NCBI RefSeq assembly: GCF_001399975.1
Contig: NZ_LKBD01000019.1
Coordinates: forward strand, 19,858 to 83,857
Direction of reading: 5' to 3'
From: Pseudoalteromonas sp. P1-9
GTDB lineage: Bacteria > Pseudomonadota > Gammaproteobacteria > Enterobacterales > Alteromonadaceae
DNA length: 64,000 bases
A program made the position numbers and the translations under genes. The notes under the pieces were generated by a model. The model was not told the origin of the DNA. It was given only the letters and a program-made list of their open reading frames with translations, and made no database searches. Below are positions 27,666 to 37,614 of this stretch, in pieces (position 1 is the first letter of the stretch; each line of letters begins with the position of its first letter).

Positions 27666-28121
27666 GTGACTAAACTCGAACAAGATTTAATAGCGATGTT
27701 TGAGCCTACCATTGAAGATATGGGCTTTGAATTATTGGGCTTAGAGTTGGCGCAAGCGGGCCGCAATTCGACGCTGCGCGTGTATATCGATCATGAAAAC
27801 GGCGTAAATGTAGATAACTGTGCCGATGTCAGCAGACAAATTAGCGCTATCTTAGACGTTGAAGATCCGATAACGAATGAATTTAACTTGGAAGTATCTT
27901 CGCCAGGCATTGACAGACCATTATTTAAACCAGAACACTTTGTTAAAGCCACAGGTGAAGAAGTGCGTTTACGCACTAAGCTTCCACAAGACGGTCGCCG
28001 CAATTTTAAAGGCGACTTAACCCAGGTTAATGGCGATATGATTACGCTTAACATCGACGGTACGGATTGTATGATCATGTTATCGAATGTTGAAAAAGCG
28101 AACATCATCGCTAAGTTTTAA
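27666..28121 (+). CDS. rimP: Ribosome maturation factor RimP
   Basis: The 151-aa cytoplasmic factor is needed for 30S subunit maturation. The start is GTG 27666, giving MTKLEQDLIAMFEP, which aligns with E. coli RimP and has GGAGAG five bases upstream. A longer frame beginning at 27576 would translate the leader hairpins and is rejected. Conserved N-terminal fold FELLGLEL and the EVSSPGIDRPL motif are present, with a C-terminal SH3-like domain. It precedes nusA by 35 bases in the classic operon. Confidence 0.96.
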   Translation: MTKLEQDLIAMFEPTIEDMGFELLGLELAQAGRNSTLRVYIDHENGVNVDNCADVSRQISAILDVEDPITNEFNLEVSSPGIDRPLFKPEHFVKATGEEVRLRTKLPQDGRRNFKGDLTQVNGDMITLNIDGTDCMIMLSNVEKANIIAKF

Positions 28122-28156
28122 TCGTGCGAAAGGAATAGGGCAAGCGAGGCAAGAAG

Positions 28157-29656
28157 ATGGCAAAAGAAATACTTTTGGTGGCAGAAGCTGTTTCGAATGA
28201 AAAAGCAGTACCACGAGATAAAATTTTTGAAGCACTAGAGTTCGCACTAGCGACAGCGACAAAGAAAAAGCACGAAGGTGATATTGACGTACGTGTAAGT
28301 ATCGACCAAAAAACAGGTGAATACGATACGTTCCGTCGTTGGATGGTGGTAGAGCCACAAGAAGACGGCAGTTTAGAGCATCCTTTCCGCGAGATTACGT
28401 TTGAAGCTGCGCAGGTTGATGAACCTGAAATCCAGCTTGGCGATTTTGTTGAAGAACAAATTGAATCAGTTAAGTTTGACCGTATTACAACACAAACAGC
28501 GAAGCAAGTAATCGTACAGAAAGTACGTGAAGCTGAGCGCGCATTAGTTGTTGAAGCATACAAAGATCAAGAAGGTGAGATGATCACCGGTGTTGTTAAA
28601 AAAGCAACGCGTGATGCAATCGTACTTGATTTAGGTAATAACGCAGAAGCGGTAATTTACCGTGATGACATGTTACCACGTGAAAACCACCGTCCGGGCG
28701 ACCGTGTACGTGGTTTACTTTATGCAGTTAAGCCAGAAGCACGCGGCGCACAATTATTTGTAACGCGTTCTAAGCCTGACATGCTTATTGAACTTTTCCG
28801 CATCGAAGTGCCAGAAATTGGCGAAGAGATGATTGAAATTAAATCTGCAGCGCGCGATCCAGGTTCACGCGCCAAGATTGCGGTTAAGTCAAACGACAAG
28901 CGTATTGATCCAGTAGGTGCGTGTGTGGGTATGCGTGGTGCACGTGTACAAGCCGTATCAACTGAGCTATCAAACGAACGTATTGATATCGTGCTTTACG
29001 ATGATAACCCAGCGCAATACGTAATTAACGCAATGGCACCTGCAGAGGTAGCGTCAATTGTTGTTGATGAAGATTCGCGTTCAATGGATATCGCAGTAGA
29101 AGCCGATAATCTAGCGCAAGCGATTGGCCGTAATGGTCAAAACGTACGTTTAGCAAGCCAATTAACTGGCTGGGAACTAAACGTAATGACAGTTGAAGAT
29201 ATGCAGAAGAAAAATGAAGAAGAGTCAGACAAGCTGATCTCATTATTCACCGAAGGTCTGGATATCGACGACGATTTCGCACAGTTCTTAATTCAAGAGG
29301 GCTTCTCTTCACTTGAGGAAGTAGCTTATGTTCCTGTCGCTGAATTCCTTGAAATCCAAGGTTTAGATGAAGCAACGGTTGAAGAACTTCGCGAGCGCGC
29401 AAAGGCTGCGTTAACTACGCAAGCACTTAAAACAGAAGAGTCTCTAGAAGGTTCAGAGCCGGCAGAAGACTTATTGGGCTTAGAAGGCCTAGATCGTCAC
29501 CTCGCATTCGTAATGGCGAGCAAAGGTGTAGTTACCCTTGAAGATCTTGCAGAGCAAGGTGTAGACGAACTTGTAGACATTACTGAACTAAGCGAAGAAC
29601 AAGCGGGTGAGCTAATCATGGCTGCACGTAATATTTGCTGGTTTGGCGACGAATAA
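28157..29656 (+). CDS. nusA: Transcription termination/antitermination protein NusA
   Basis: The 499-aa RNA-polymerase-binding factor controls pausing, termination and antitermination. Domain order: N-terminal polymerase-binding domain (about 1-125), S1 (about 135-200), KH1 and KH2 (about 230-345, with [13 protein letters not shown] and [16 protein letters not shown] loops), and two acidic AR repeats (about 365-425 and 440-495), the gammaproteobacterial form. Length matches the E. coli protein (495). It is followed by infB after 24 bases. Confidence 0.98.
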   Translation: MAKEILLVAEAVSNEKAVPRDKIFEALEFALATATKKKHEGDIDVRVSIDQKTGEYDTFRRWMVVEPQEDGSLEHPFREITFEAAQVDEPEIQLGDFVEEQIESVKFDRITTQTAKQVIVQKVREAERALVVEAYKDQEGEMITGVVKKATRDAIVLDLGNNAEAVIYRDDMLPRENHRPGDRVRGLLYAVKPEARGAQLFVTRSKPDMLIELFRIEVPEIGEEMIEIKSAARDPGSRAKIAVKSNDKRIDPVGACVGMRGARVQAVSTELSNERIDIVLYDDNPAQYVINAMAPAEVASIVVDEDSRSMDIAVEADNLAQAIGRNGQNVRLASQLTGWELNVMTVEDMQKKNEEESDKLISLFTEGLDIDDDFAQFLIQEGFSSLEEVAYVPVAEFLEIQGLDEATVEELRERAKAALTTQALKTEESLEGSEPAEDLLGLEGLDRHLAFVMASKGVVTLEDLAEQGVDELVDITELSEEQAGELIMAARNICWFGDE

Positions 29657-29680
29657 TTATTGACGGAGGTAAAGTAAATA

Positions 29681-32335
29681 ATGGCAGAAGTAAGTATTGA
29701 TAAACTCGCCAGCGACATAGGTACAACTGTTGATAAACTAGTGCAACAGTTTAAAGACGCTGGAATTGAGAAATCTCCGTCAGATCAAGTTACTGAAGAT
29801 GAAAAGAATCAGTTACTTGATCATTTAAGCCGCGCACATGGTGGTGAAGGTACAAGTGCACCAACGCGCATGACATTACAGCGTAAGAGCAAAAGTACAT
29901 TAAGTGTGCCAAGTGGCTCAGGCAAAGCTAAGTCAGTGCAAGTAGAAGTACGTAAAAAGCGCACTTATGTTAAGAAAAGTGCACTAGAAGAGCAGGCGGC
30001 TGAGCAAGCAGCAGAGCAGGCACGTATCGAAGCTGAGCAACAAGCACAGCAAGAAGCAGAGTTAAAAGCAAAGCAAGAGGCTGAATTGAAAGCGAAGCAA
30101 GAAGCAGAACGCAAAGCAAAAGAAGAAGCTGAGCGTAAAGCAAAAGCAGAAGCGAATGCTGAGCCAAAAGCAAAAGCACCTGAAGCACCTAAGATGACCG
30201 CTGAAGAAAAAGCGGAAGAAGAGCGTCTTCAACGCGAAGCTGAAGAAGCGGCTAAGCGTAAAGTTGAAGAAGAAGCAAAGCGTGCTGAAGAAGAAGCAAA
30301 GCGTTTAGCAGAAGAAAACGAAGCGCGCTGGAAAGCGGAAGAAGAAGAGCGTAAACGTCGTGAAGAAACGGCGGATTACCACAGCACTTCATCTGAAGCA
30401 GCGCGTCTTGCTGAAGACGAGTCTGACATGAAAGAAGAGCAGACTGCACGTCGTTCAGGCAAGAAGAAAAAGAAAAAAGAAGATGCACCTGCACCACGTG
30501 GTAAAGGTAAAGCAGGTAAAAAAGGCAAGCTTAAAGCACCTCAGTCACTACAGCACGGTTTCCAAAAGCCAACGCAAGAAGTAACGCGTGACGTTCGCAT
30601 CAGCGAGACAATTACAGTAGCAGAACTTGCTTCTCGTATGGCGGTTAAAGGCACTGAAGTTATCAAGACCATGATGAAAATGGGCGAAATGGTAACAATT
30701 AACCAAGTACTAGACCAAGAAACAGCATCACTTGTTGCTGAAGAAATGGGTCACAAAGTTGTATTGGTTAAAGAAAACGAGCTGGAAGAGAAAGTACTTT
30801 CAGATCGTGGTGCAGACGGCGAACAAGCGCCACGTGCACCAGTTGTTACTGTTATGGGTCACGTTGACCATGGTAAAACATCAACACTTGACTACATCCG
30901 TTCTAAGAACGTAGTAGACGGTGAAGCCGGTGGTATTACACAGCACATTGGTGCATACCACGTTGAAACAGACAACGGCATGATCACCTTCCTAGATACT
31001 CCGGGACACGCAGCGTTTACGTCAATGCGTGCACGTGGTGCGAAAGCGACGGATATCGTAGTACTAGTAGTTGCAGCAGACGATGGCGTAATGCCACAAA
31101 CAATCGAAGCGGTACAGCACGCGAAAGCAGCTGAAGTACCACTGATTGTTGCAGTGAACAAAATCGATAAAGAAGGCGCAGATCCAGATCGCGTTAAGAA
31201 CGAGCTTTCACAGCACGACGTAATCCCAGAAGACTGGGGTGGTGATGTACAGTTTGTTCATATTTCTGCGAAAGTAGGTACTGGTGTTGATGATTTATTA
31301 GAAGCAATTCTAATGCAGTCAGAGCTACTTGAGCTAACAGCAGTTCATGAAGGCATGGCATCAGGTGTGGTGATTGAATCACGTCTAGATAAAGGTCGTG
31401 GTCCTGTTGCTTCTGTACTTGTTCAAGCGGGTACGCTTAAGCAAGGCGATATCGTACTGTGTGGTTTAGAGTACGGCCGTGTTCGTGCAATGCGCGACGA
31501 AGATGGTAAAGAAATTAGAGAAGCGGGTCCGTCAATCCCTGTTGAGATTCTAGGTCTTTCAGGTGTGCCTGCGGCTGGTGATGAAGCAACAGTTGTTAAA
31601 GACGAGCGTAAAGCACGTGAAGTTGCACTTTACCGTCAAGGTAAATTCCGTGATGTGAAACTTGCACGTCAGCAGAAAGCCAAGCTTGAAAACATGTTCT
31701 CTAACATGACCGAAGGTGATGTGTCTGAAGTGAACGTAGTACTTAAAGCAGACGTACAAGGTTCAGTAGAAGCAATCTCTGATGCACTTGTTAAGCTTTC
31801 TACAGATGAAGTTAAAGTTAAGATTGTTGGTACTGGTGTTGGTGGTATCACTGAAACTGATGCAACACTTGCAGCAGCGTCAAACGCAATCGTTGTTGGC
31901 TTTAACGTACGTGCCGACGTTTCAGCACGTAAAGTAATCGATAGCGAAAACCTAGACTTACGTTACTACAGCGTAATCTACGACCTTATCGATGAAGTTA
32001 AGCAAGCAATGTCAGGTATGCTTGCACCAGAATTCAAGCAAGAGATCATTGGTCTTGCTGAAGTACGTGACGTGTTTAAGTCACCGAAAATTGGTGCAAT
32101 CGCTGGTTGTATGGTTACTGAAGGTATTGTTAAGCGCAATAACCCAATTCGTGTTCTACGTGATAACGTTGTTATCTACGAAGGTGAACTTGAATCACTA
32201 CGCCGTTTTAAAGATGACGTTGCTGACGTTCGTAACGGTATGGAATGTGGTATCGGTGTTAAGAACTACAACGACGTTAAAGTTGGTGACCAAATCGAAG
32301 TATTTGAAGTTGTTGAAGTTCAGCGTAGCCTGTAA
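29681..32335 (+). CDS. infB: Translation initiation factor IF-2
   Basis: This 884-aa GTPase brings fMet-tRNA to the 30S subunit. It starts with an IF2-N module (about 1-50) and a long charged Ala/Glu/Lys-rich linker (about 100-300, predicted helical, strongly repetitive), followed by a second IF2-N (about 305-355). The G domain has GHVDHGKT (393-400), DTPGHAAF and NKID, then domains II-IV. A strong GGAGG site precedes the start. Internal initiation giving a shorter IF2 isoform, as in E. coli, is possible but not demonstrable here. A G/C hairpin follows the stop. Confidence 0.98.
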   Translation: MAEVSIDKLASDIGTTVDKLVQQFKDAGIEKSPSDQVTEDEKNQLLDHLSRAHGGEGTSAPTRMTLQRKSKSTLSVPSGSGKAKSVQVEVRKKRTYVKKSALEEQAAEQAAEQARIEAEQQAQQEAELKAKQEAELKAKQEAERKAKEEAERKAKAEANAEPKAKAPEAPKMTAEEKAEEERLQREAEEAAKRKVEEEAKRAEEEAKRLAEENEARWKAEEEERKRREETADYHSTSSEAARLAEDESDMKEEQTARRSGKKKKKKEDAPAPRGKGKAGKKGKLKAPQSLQHGFQKPTQEVTRDVRISETITVAELASRMAVKGTEVIKTMMKMGEMVTINQVLDQETASLVAEEMGHKVVLVKENELEEKVLSDRGADGEQAPRAPVVTVMGHVDHGKTSTLDYIRSKNVVDGEAGGITQHIGAYHVETDNGMITFLDTPGHAAFTSMRARGAKATDIVVLVVAADDGVMPQTIEAVQHAKAAEVPLIVAVNKIDKEGADPDRVKNELSQHDVIPEDWGGDVQFVHISAKVGTGVDDLLEAILMQSELLELTAVHEGMASGVVIESRLDKGRGPVASVLVQAGTLKQGDIVLCGLEYGRVRAMRDEDGKEIREAGPSIPVEILGLSGVPAAGDEATVVKDERKAREVALYRQGKFRDVKLARQQKAKLENMFSNMTEGDVSEVNVVLKADVQGSVEAISDALVKLSTDEVKVKIVGTGVGGITETDATLAAASNAIVVGFNVRADVSARKVIDSENLDLRYYSVIYDLIDEVKQAMSGMLAPEFKQEIIGLAEVRDVFKSPKIGAIAGCMVTEGIVKRNNPIRVLRDNVVIYEGELESLRRFKDDVADVRNGMECGIGVKNYNDVKVGDQIEVFEVVEVQRSL

Positions 32336-32364
32336 CTTTCACTTTAATAATTAGATAATTCTTT

Positions 32365-32385
32365 GGGGGCTTTATGCCCCCTTTA
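32365..32385 (+). terminator. Hairpin after infB
   Basis: GGGGGC (32365-32370), TTTAT loop, GCCCCC (32376-32381), then TTTAT. It is a short strong stem with a weak T-tract, so probably partial termination or processing before rbfA. Confidence 0.55.
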
Positions 32386-32428
32386 TGCTATTTTCTCAAA
32401 TAGTATTTAAGAGGAATAAGAAAAGTTT

Positions 32429-32827
32429 ATGAGAGAATTTTCTCGTACAGATAGAGTGGGTCAACAGATCCAAAAAGAAGTGGCACTTATTTTACAACGT
32501 GAAATTAAAGATCCACGTCTTGGTATGATCACTGTGAGCGCAGTAGAAGTATCACGTGATTTATCGTACGCCAAAGTGTTTGTTACAACGCTTAATGATC
32601 ACGACGAAGAAAAGTCAAAGTTGATCATGAAAATTTTAGGCGAAGCACAGGGCTTTGTGCGTTCATTACTTGGTAAACGCATTCGCGCACGTATCGTGCC
32701 TGAAATTAAGTTCGTAATGGATACTTCATTATTAGAAGGTATGCGCATTTCGAATTTAGTTGACCAAGTAATTCGCGACGACAACGAAAAGCGTGGCGAT
32801 GAACCGCAAGAAGGTCAAGAAGACTAA
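32429..32827 (+). CDS. rbfA: Ribosome-binding factor A
   Basis: The 132-aa KH-fold protein assists late 30S maturation and cold growth. It has the typical [16 protein letters not shown] start and [25 protein letters not shown] core. The stop overlaps truB by one base (TAATG), giving coupled translation. Confidence 0.97.
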   Translation: MREFSRTDRVGQQIQKEVALILQREIKDPRLGMITVSAVEVSRDLSYAKVFVTTLNDHDEEKSKLIMKILGEAQGFVRSLLGKRIRARIVPEIKFVMDTSLLEGMRISNLVDQVIRDDNEKRGDEPQEGQED

Positions 32828-33765
32828 TGGGGCGTAGGCAAAAAGGTCGTGCAATTGACGGCATTTTACTGTTAAACAAACCAACTGGTATTTCATCAAG
32901 TAAAGCATTGCAAATAGCCAAAGGCATTTACTTTGCGCAAAAAGCAGGGCATACCGGTGCACTTGATCCACTGGCAACAGGCATGTTGCCAATTTGTTTT
33001 GGTGAAGCGACCAAGTTTTCACAGTTTTTGTTAGACACTGACAAAACCTATGTAGTGCGTGCTAAGTTGGGCGAGCGTACCGACACCTCAGACTCAGATG
33101 GCGAAATCGTTGAAACTAAGCCAGTTAATATCACTGAACAGCAGTTAGTTGATGCGGTGAAATCATTTGAAGGTGAGTCGGACCAATACCCATCGATGTA
33201 CTCGGCGCTAAAATATGAAGGCAAACCTTTATATTACTACGCACGACAAGGCATCGAGGTTCCGCGCAAATGTCGTAAAATTAACGTGTTTAGTTTAACC
33301 CTAGACGAAGTTGATTTTGACAATAACGAAATTCAAATGACCGCGCATGTAAGTAAAGGCACTTACATTCGCACTATTGTTGACGATTTAGGTGAAAAGC
33401 TAGGCTGTGGCGCACATGTGATTATGCTGCATCGCAGTGCAGTGGGTCATTATCCGGCAGAACAAATGATGACGCTTGATGAATTACAAGCGATTCTCGA
33501 TGACGCCAAAGCAAATGACATCACGCCAAGCGAAAAGCTTGATCCATTATTATTGCCAATGGATACCGCATTACATGGTATGACAGAAGTGATGGTAACC
33601 GATGGTCAGGCGAAAGCGTTTAGTCATGGTCAAGCGGCAACGATGCCAAACCTACCCGATGGTGAGTTTAAAGTTATCCGTCAAAGCGACAACCGTTTTA
33701 TGGGCATTGGCGAGCGCAATAGTGACGGCCAACTTAAATCTAAGCGTGGATTATCTAACGCTTAG
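32827..33765 (+). CDS. truB: tRNA pseudouridine(55) synthase
   Basis: The 312-aa enzyme makes pseudouridine 55 in the T-loop of tRNAs. The catalytic Asp is D47 in HTGALDPLATG; the DGILLLNKPTG start and the SKGTYIRTIVDDLG motif are conserved. The C-terminus carries the usual PUA-like extension. It shares its first base with the rbfA stop codon. Confidence 0.97.
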   Translation: MGRRQKGRAIDGILLLNKPTGISSSKALQIAKGIYFAQKAGHTGALDPLATGMLPICFGEATKFSQFLLDTDKTYVVRAKLGERTDTSDSDGEIVETKPVNITEQQLVDAVKSFEGESDQYPSMYSALKYEGKPLYYYARQGIEVPRKCRKINVFSLTLDEVDFDNNEIQMTAHVSKGTYIRTIVDDLGEKLGCGAHVIMLHRSAVGHYPAEQMMTLDELQAILDDAKANDITPSEKLDPLLLPMDTALHGMTEVMVTDGQAKAFSHGQAATMPNLPDGEFKVIRQSDNRFMGIGERNSDGQLKSKRGLSNA

Positions 33766-33786
33766 CAATAAAGTATTTACTGCTAC

Positions 33787-33814
33787 TTGTAGTAATTTTA
33801 AATGCTGGTAGAAT
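33787..33814 (+). promoter_or_regulatory. Probable rpsO promoter
   Basis: TTGTAG (33787-33792), a 16-base spacer, and TAGAAT (33809-33814), about 80 bases before rpsO. An internal promoter at this place is known in E. coli; here it is a sequence match only. Confidence 0.45.
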
Positions 33815-33894
33815 ACGCCAGCTTAAACGCTTTGGCTGAATTAGTGATCGGCTAAAGTTAATTCAATTAACTCACTAAATTTTGGAGTCTAACA

Positions 33895-34161
33895 ATGCTA
33901 AGCATTCAAGAAAAAGCTGAAATCGTTGCTAAATTTGCACGCGCTGAAGGCGATACTGGTTCACCAGAAGTACAAGTTGCACTTTTAACTTTCGATATCA
34001 ACAAGCTTCAAGGTCACTTCGCTGATCACAAGCATGATTTCCACTCACGTCGTGGTCTTCTTCGCAAAGTAAGTCAACGTCGTAACCTTCTTGACTACCT
34101 AAAGCGTAAAGACGTTGAGCGTTATTCAGCGCTAATCAAAGAGCTTGGCCTACGTCGCTAA
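33895..34161 (+). CDS. rpsO: 30S ribosomal protein S15
   Basis: This 88-aa primary rRNA-binding protein of the small subunit has conserved [19 protein letters not shown] and [17 protein letters not shown] segments. A TTTTGGAG ribosome site precedes the ATG. The 130-base leader could carry the S15 autoregulatory fold known in other bacteria, but I cannot define it by eye. A strong terminator follows 13 bases after the stop. Confidence 0.98.
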   Translation: MLSIQEKAEIVAKFARAEGDTGSPEVQVALLTFDINKLQGHFADHKHDFHSRRGLLRKVSQRRNLLDYLKRKDVERYSALIKELGLRR

Positions 34162-34174
34162 TTACTTTGATGCC

Positions 34175-34201
34175 AAAAAAGCAGCTTCGGCTGCTTTTTT
34201 T
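34175..34201 (+). terminator. Terminator of rpsO
   Basis: AAAAAAGCAG, loop CTTCGG (a UUCG-capped stem), CTGCTTTTTTT. It is a classic rho-independent terminator directly after rpsO. Confidence 0.92.
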
Positions 34202-34245
34202 GTGCCTGAAATTTAACAATATATAAGATTAATGCCTTGCCATTT

Positions 34246-34283
34246 GGCATAAAAAAGCATGACATAGGCTGCTTTTTTATGCC
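34246..34283 (+). repeat. 14-bp inverted repeat in the rpsO-pnp gap
   Basis: GGCATAAAAAAGCA (34246-34259) is perfectly complementary to TGCTTTTTTATGCC (34270-34283) around a 10-nt loop. A T-run lies within the right arm. It may act as a second terminator after rpsO or insulate the pnp promoter. Confidence 0.6.
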
Positions 34284-34295
34284 GTGACACTACCA

Positions 34296-34318
34296 TCTTT
34301 CGCGCTATGCAGTATACT
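34296..34318 (+). promoter_or_regulatory. Possible pnp promoter (-10 element)
   Basis: TATACT at 34313-34318 is a good -10; no strong -35 is seen at 16-18 bases upstream. It lies after the rpsO terminator and before the pnp leader hairpin, where an independent pnp promoter is expected from E. coli. Confidence 0.35.
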
Positions 34319-34379
34319 AGCGCACAAGTGAAATGCTTGGTGCTAAACAACGCTAAATCATTCACTTAATAAACTGATG

Positions 34380-34448
34380 CCAATTGTAGTAGTTAATCGA
34401 TTTTGCGCGCTTGATTTATCGTCAAATACGATTAACTACTGTAATTGG
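34380..34448 (+). promoter_or_regulatory. pnp leader long stem-loop (probable RNase III/PNPase autocontrol site)
   Basis: The arm at 34380-34399 (CCAATTGTAGTAGTTAATCG) is complementary to 34429-34448 over 20 positions with two mismatches, around a 29-nt loop, ending 38 bases before the pnp start. In E. coli, RNase III cuts a long leader stem-loop and PNPase then destabilises its own message; this structure is in the same place. Confidence 0.8.
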
Positions 34449-34486
34449 TGTTATTCAAATAGCTATACAAAATAAAGGATTTTTTA

Positions 34487-36616
34487 ATGCAACCAATTAT
34501 TAAAAAATTTCAGTTTGGTCAACATGAAGTGACCTTAGAGACGGGCGCAGTTGCTCGTCAAGCAGATGCAGCAGTTATTGCGAGCATCGGTGATACAGCA
34601 GTACTTGTATCAGTAGTAGGTAAGCGCGAAGCGGCACCTGGTCAAGATTTCTTCCCACTAACAGTTAACTATCAGGAGCGTATGTACGCTGCTGGTCGTA
34701 TTCCAGGTGGTTTCCTTAAGCGTGAAGGTCGTCCAAGCGATGGCGAAACACTTACAGCACGTCTAATTGACCGTCCAATCCGTCCACTTTTCCCAGATGG
34801 TTTCGTAAACGAAGTACAAGTAATTGCTACAGTTGTTTCAATTGACCCAGAAATCAAGCCTGACATCGTAACGTTAATCGGTACTTCTGCAGCGCTAGCT
34901 ATTTCAGGTATTCCATTCAATGGTCCACTTGGTGCAGCGCGCGTTGGTTATATCAATGACCAATACGTACTTAACCCATCAGCAACAGAGTTAGTTGAAA
35001 GTAAACTAGACCTAGTTGTTGCAGGTACTGAAAACGCAGTACTTATGGTTGAATCAGAAGCGGAAGTGCTTTCTGAAGACGTGATGCTTGGTGCGGTTGT
35101 ATACGGTCACGAGCAATCACAAGCGGCGATTAAAGCAATCAATGAATTCCAAGCTGAAGCAGGTAAGCCAGCATGGGATTGGACTGCACCAGAGAAGAAC
35201 GTGACACTTGCTGACAAGATTGCAGCGATTGCAGAAGAGAAAGTAGGCGCAGCTTACTTAATCACTGACAAAGTAGCACGTAAAGAAGCAATTTCTGCTG
35301 CAAAAGCTGAAGTTGTTGAAAAACTAACTGCAGAACTAGCAGAAGACGAATCACTAGACGAGCAGGAAGTAGGTAAACTATTCGGTTCTCTAGAGAAGAA
35401 AACCGTACGTGGCCGCATCATTGCTGGTGAAAAGCGTATCGACGGTCGTGAACCAGACATGGTTCGTGCACTAGACGTAATGACGGGTGTACTTCCACGT
35501 ACTCACGGTTCAGCTATCTTCACTCGTGGTGAAACGCAAGCACTTGTAACAGCAACACTTGGTACAGAACGTGATGCACAGATGATCGACGACCTAACAG
35601 GTACTAAGACTGATCGTTTCATGCTTCACTATAACTTCCCTCCATACTGTGTTGGTGAAACTGGTTTTGTAGGTTCACCTAAGCGTCGGGAAATCGGTCA
35701 CGGTAACCTAGCGAAGCGTGGTATTGCTGCAGTAATGCCAAGCCTTGAAGAATTCCCATACTCAATTCGTGTGGTTTCTGAAATCACTGAATCAAACGGT
35801 TCTTCTTCAATGGCATCAGTATGTGGTACTTCACTGGCTCTTATGAACGCAGGTGTACCAACTAAAGCATCTGTTGCTGGTATCGCAATGGGTCTAGTGA
35901 AAGAAGGCGACGACTTTGTTGTTCTTTCTGACATCTTAGGTGATGAAGATCACTTAGGTGATATGGACTTTAAAGTAGCGGGTTCATCAGAAGGTGTAAC
36001 TGCACTACAAATGGATATCAAGATTGAAGGTATCAACAAAGAAATCATGCAAATCGCGCTTAACCAAGCAAAAGCGGCTCGTATGCACATTCTTTCAGTA
36101 ATGGACCAAGCAATCGATAAGCCAAGCGAAGAGCTTTCTGAGTTTGCACCGCGTATCTACGTTGTTAACATTCCGCCTAAGAAAATTGCTGATGTTATCG
36201 GTAAAGGTGGCGCAACAATCCGTGCACTTACTGAAGAAACGGGCACAACAATCGAAATCGAAGATGACGGTACAGTTAAAATTGCTGCAACGAACGGCGA
36301 AAGCGCACGCGCTGCAATCGCACGTGTTGAGCAATTAACAGCAGAACTAGAAGTAGGTACTATCTACTCTGGTAAAGTTGTTCGTATCGTAGACTTCGGT
36401 GCATTTGTTAACGTACTACCAGGTAAAGATGGCCTAGTTCACATTTCACAAATCAGTGAAGAGCGTGTAAACAACGTAGCAGATCACCTAAAAGTAGGCG
36501 ACGAAGTACAAGTTAAAGTACTTGAAGTTGACCGCCAAGGCCGTGTACGTCTAAGCATTAAAGAAGCGCTTAAAAAAGACGATGCACCAGCTGAAGAAAA
36601 AGCATCAGAAGAATAA
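34487..36616 (+). CDS. pnp: Polyribonucleotide nucleotidyltransferase (PNPase)
   Basis: The 709-aa phosphorolytic 3'-5' exoribonuclease is a degradosome component. It has two RNase PH cores (about 10-210 and 310-540), the second with [21 protein letters not shown] and the D-rich metal site ([15 protein letters not shown]), an intervening helical domain, KH (about 555-615, with IGKGGATIR) and S1 (about 620-690, with [13 protein letters not shown]). Length equals that of E. coli (711). The leader hairpin suggests autoregulation. Confidence 0.98.
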   Translation: MQPIIKKFQFGQHEVTLETGAVARQADAAVIASIGDTAVLVSVVGKREAAPGQDFFPLTVNYQERMYAAGRIPGGFLKREGRPSDGETLTARLIDRPIRPLFPDGFVNEVQVIATVVSIDPEIKPDIVTLIGTSAALAISGIPFNGPLGAARVGYINDQYVLNPSATELVESKLDLVVAGTENAVLMVESEAEVLSEDVMLGAVVYGHEQSQAAIKAINEFQAEAGKPAWDWTAPEKNVTLADKIAAIAEEKVGAAYLITDKVARKEAISAAKAEVVEKLTAELAEDESLDEQEVGKLFGSLEKKTVRGRIIAGEKRIDGREPDMVRALDVMTGVLPRTHGSAIFTRGETQALVTATLGTERDAQMIDDLTGTKTDRFMLHYNFPPYCVGETGFVGSPKRREIGHGNLAKRGIAAVMPSLEEFPYSIRVVSEITESNGSSSMASVCGTSLALMNAGVPTKASVAGIAMGLVKEGDDFVVLSDILGDEDHLGDMDFKVAGSSEGVTALQMDIKIEGINKEIMQIALNQAKAARMHILSVMDQAIDKPSEELSEFAPRIYVVNIPPKKIADVIGKGGATIRALTEETGTTIEIEDDGTVKIAATNGESARAAIARVEQLTAELEVGTIYSGKVVRIVDFGAFVNVLPGKDGLVHISQISEERVNNVADHLKVGDEVQVKVLEVDRQGRVRLSIKEALKKDDAPAEEKASEE

Positions 36617-36640
36617 GTCGATTAAATAAGACTTAGCGAT

Positions 36641-36669
36641 AAAAAAGGGGCTGAATAGCCCCTTTTTTT
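36641..36669 (+). terminator. Terminator of pnp
   Basis: AAAAAAGGGGCT, loop GAAT, AGCCCCTTTTTTT, 25 bases after the pnp stop. It separates pnp from nlpI. Confidence 0.93.
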
Positions 36670-36711
36670 ATGCTCTAATAGCAGAGCAGTTAATTTTAAG
36701 GATAGATTTTA

Positions 36712-37614
36712 GTGAATAAATTGAAACGGCTTCTTGCAACTTTAGCGATAGGCGCGAGCCTAGTCGGCTGTCAGGCGACAAATGATGTTGAACAGGGCGA
36801 CCACCCGGTTGTTAATGTGCCTTTTGCGGGTCCATTACAACACGACTTCCGTAAAGAGTTGGAAATTGCACGTATTAATCAAGCGCTAAATAGCCCTGAA
36901 ATTACCACCGAGCAACGTGCTGCACTGCATCATAAACGCGGTGCACTATACGATAGCGTTGGTTTATCAACACTCGCTCGTCTTGATTTTAACTATGCGT
37001 TAAAGCTAAAGCCTGATTTTGCTGAAGTGTATAATTTTACTGGAATTTACTACACCTTAGCGATGCAGTATGAACAAGCCTATGAAAGCTTTGATGCAGT
37101 AATAGAGCTATTACCAGAACATCAGTATGCTTATTTAAACCGAGGTATTGCACTTTACTACGGTTCGCGCCCCGATTTAGCAGAGCGCGACTTAAAAAAA
37201 TTCTTAAATGCTGACGATAGCGATTCATATCGTGCTGTATGGGTTTACTTAGCAGCGCGAGAAGTTGATGCAACGCGCGCGCTAACCGAGTTACAGCAAC
37301 ATGCTGAAAAACTCGATAAATCTCGTTGGTCGTATCAGCTTGTACAATACTTTTTAGGTGAGCTAAGCGAGCGCGATTTATTACTTAATGTGCAAAAAGA
37401 CTTAACCAGTCACCGTGAATATTTAGAGCGTTTATGTGAAGCGTATTTCTACCTGGCAAAAGATGCCGTAGCCGATAATAAGCCGCTTAAAGCGGAAGAT
37501 TATTTTAATTTGGCAATGGCAACTAACGTGTATGAATTTGTTGAATATAAATATGCTCGCTTAGAGCTACGTTTACTATACAGTGACGAGCAAACACCTG
37601 ACGAAATACAGTGA
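36712..37614 (+). CDS. nlpI: Lipoprotein NlpI (TPR)
   Basis: The 300-aa outer-membrane lipoprotein starts with GTG 36712. Signal MNKLKRLLATLAIGASLVGC gives lipobox LVGC with Cys20. Tetratricopeptide repeats occupy about 58-190 (for example ARLDFNYALKLKPDFAEVYN). In E. coli NlpI is a scaffold that brings the protease Prc to murein hydrolases such as MepS. It has the conserved position after pnp. Its TGA stop overlaps the next ATG (ATGA), so the following gene is translationally coupled. Confidence 0.93.
   Translation: MNKLKRLLATLAIGASLVGCQATNDVEQGDHPVVNVPFAGPLQHDFRKELEIARINQALNSPEITTEQRAALHHKRGALYDSVGLSTLARLDFNYALKLKPDFAEVYNFTGIYYTLAMQYEQAYESFDAVIELLPEHQYAYLNRGIALYYGSRPDLAERDLKKFLNADDSDSYRAVWVYLAAREVDATRALTELQQHAEKLDKSRWSYQLVQYFLGELSERDLLLNVQKDLTSHREYLERLCEAYFYLAKDAVADNKPLKAEDYFNLAMATNVYEFVEYKYARLELRLLYSDEQTPDEIQ

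Noticed and set aside
30000..30480. Highly repetitive Ala/Glu/Lys-coding DNA
   Set aside because: It is the ordinary variable linker of IF-2, not a satellite or mobile element.
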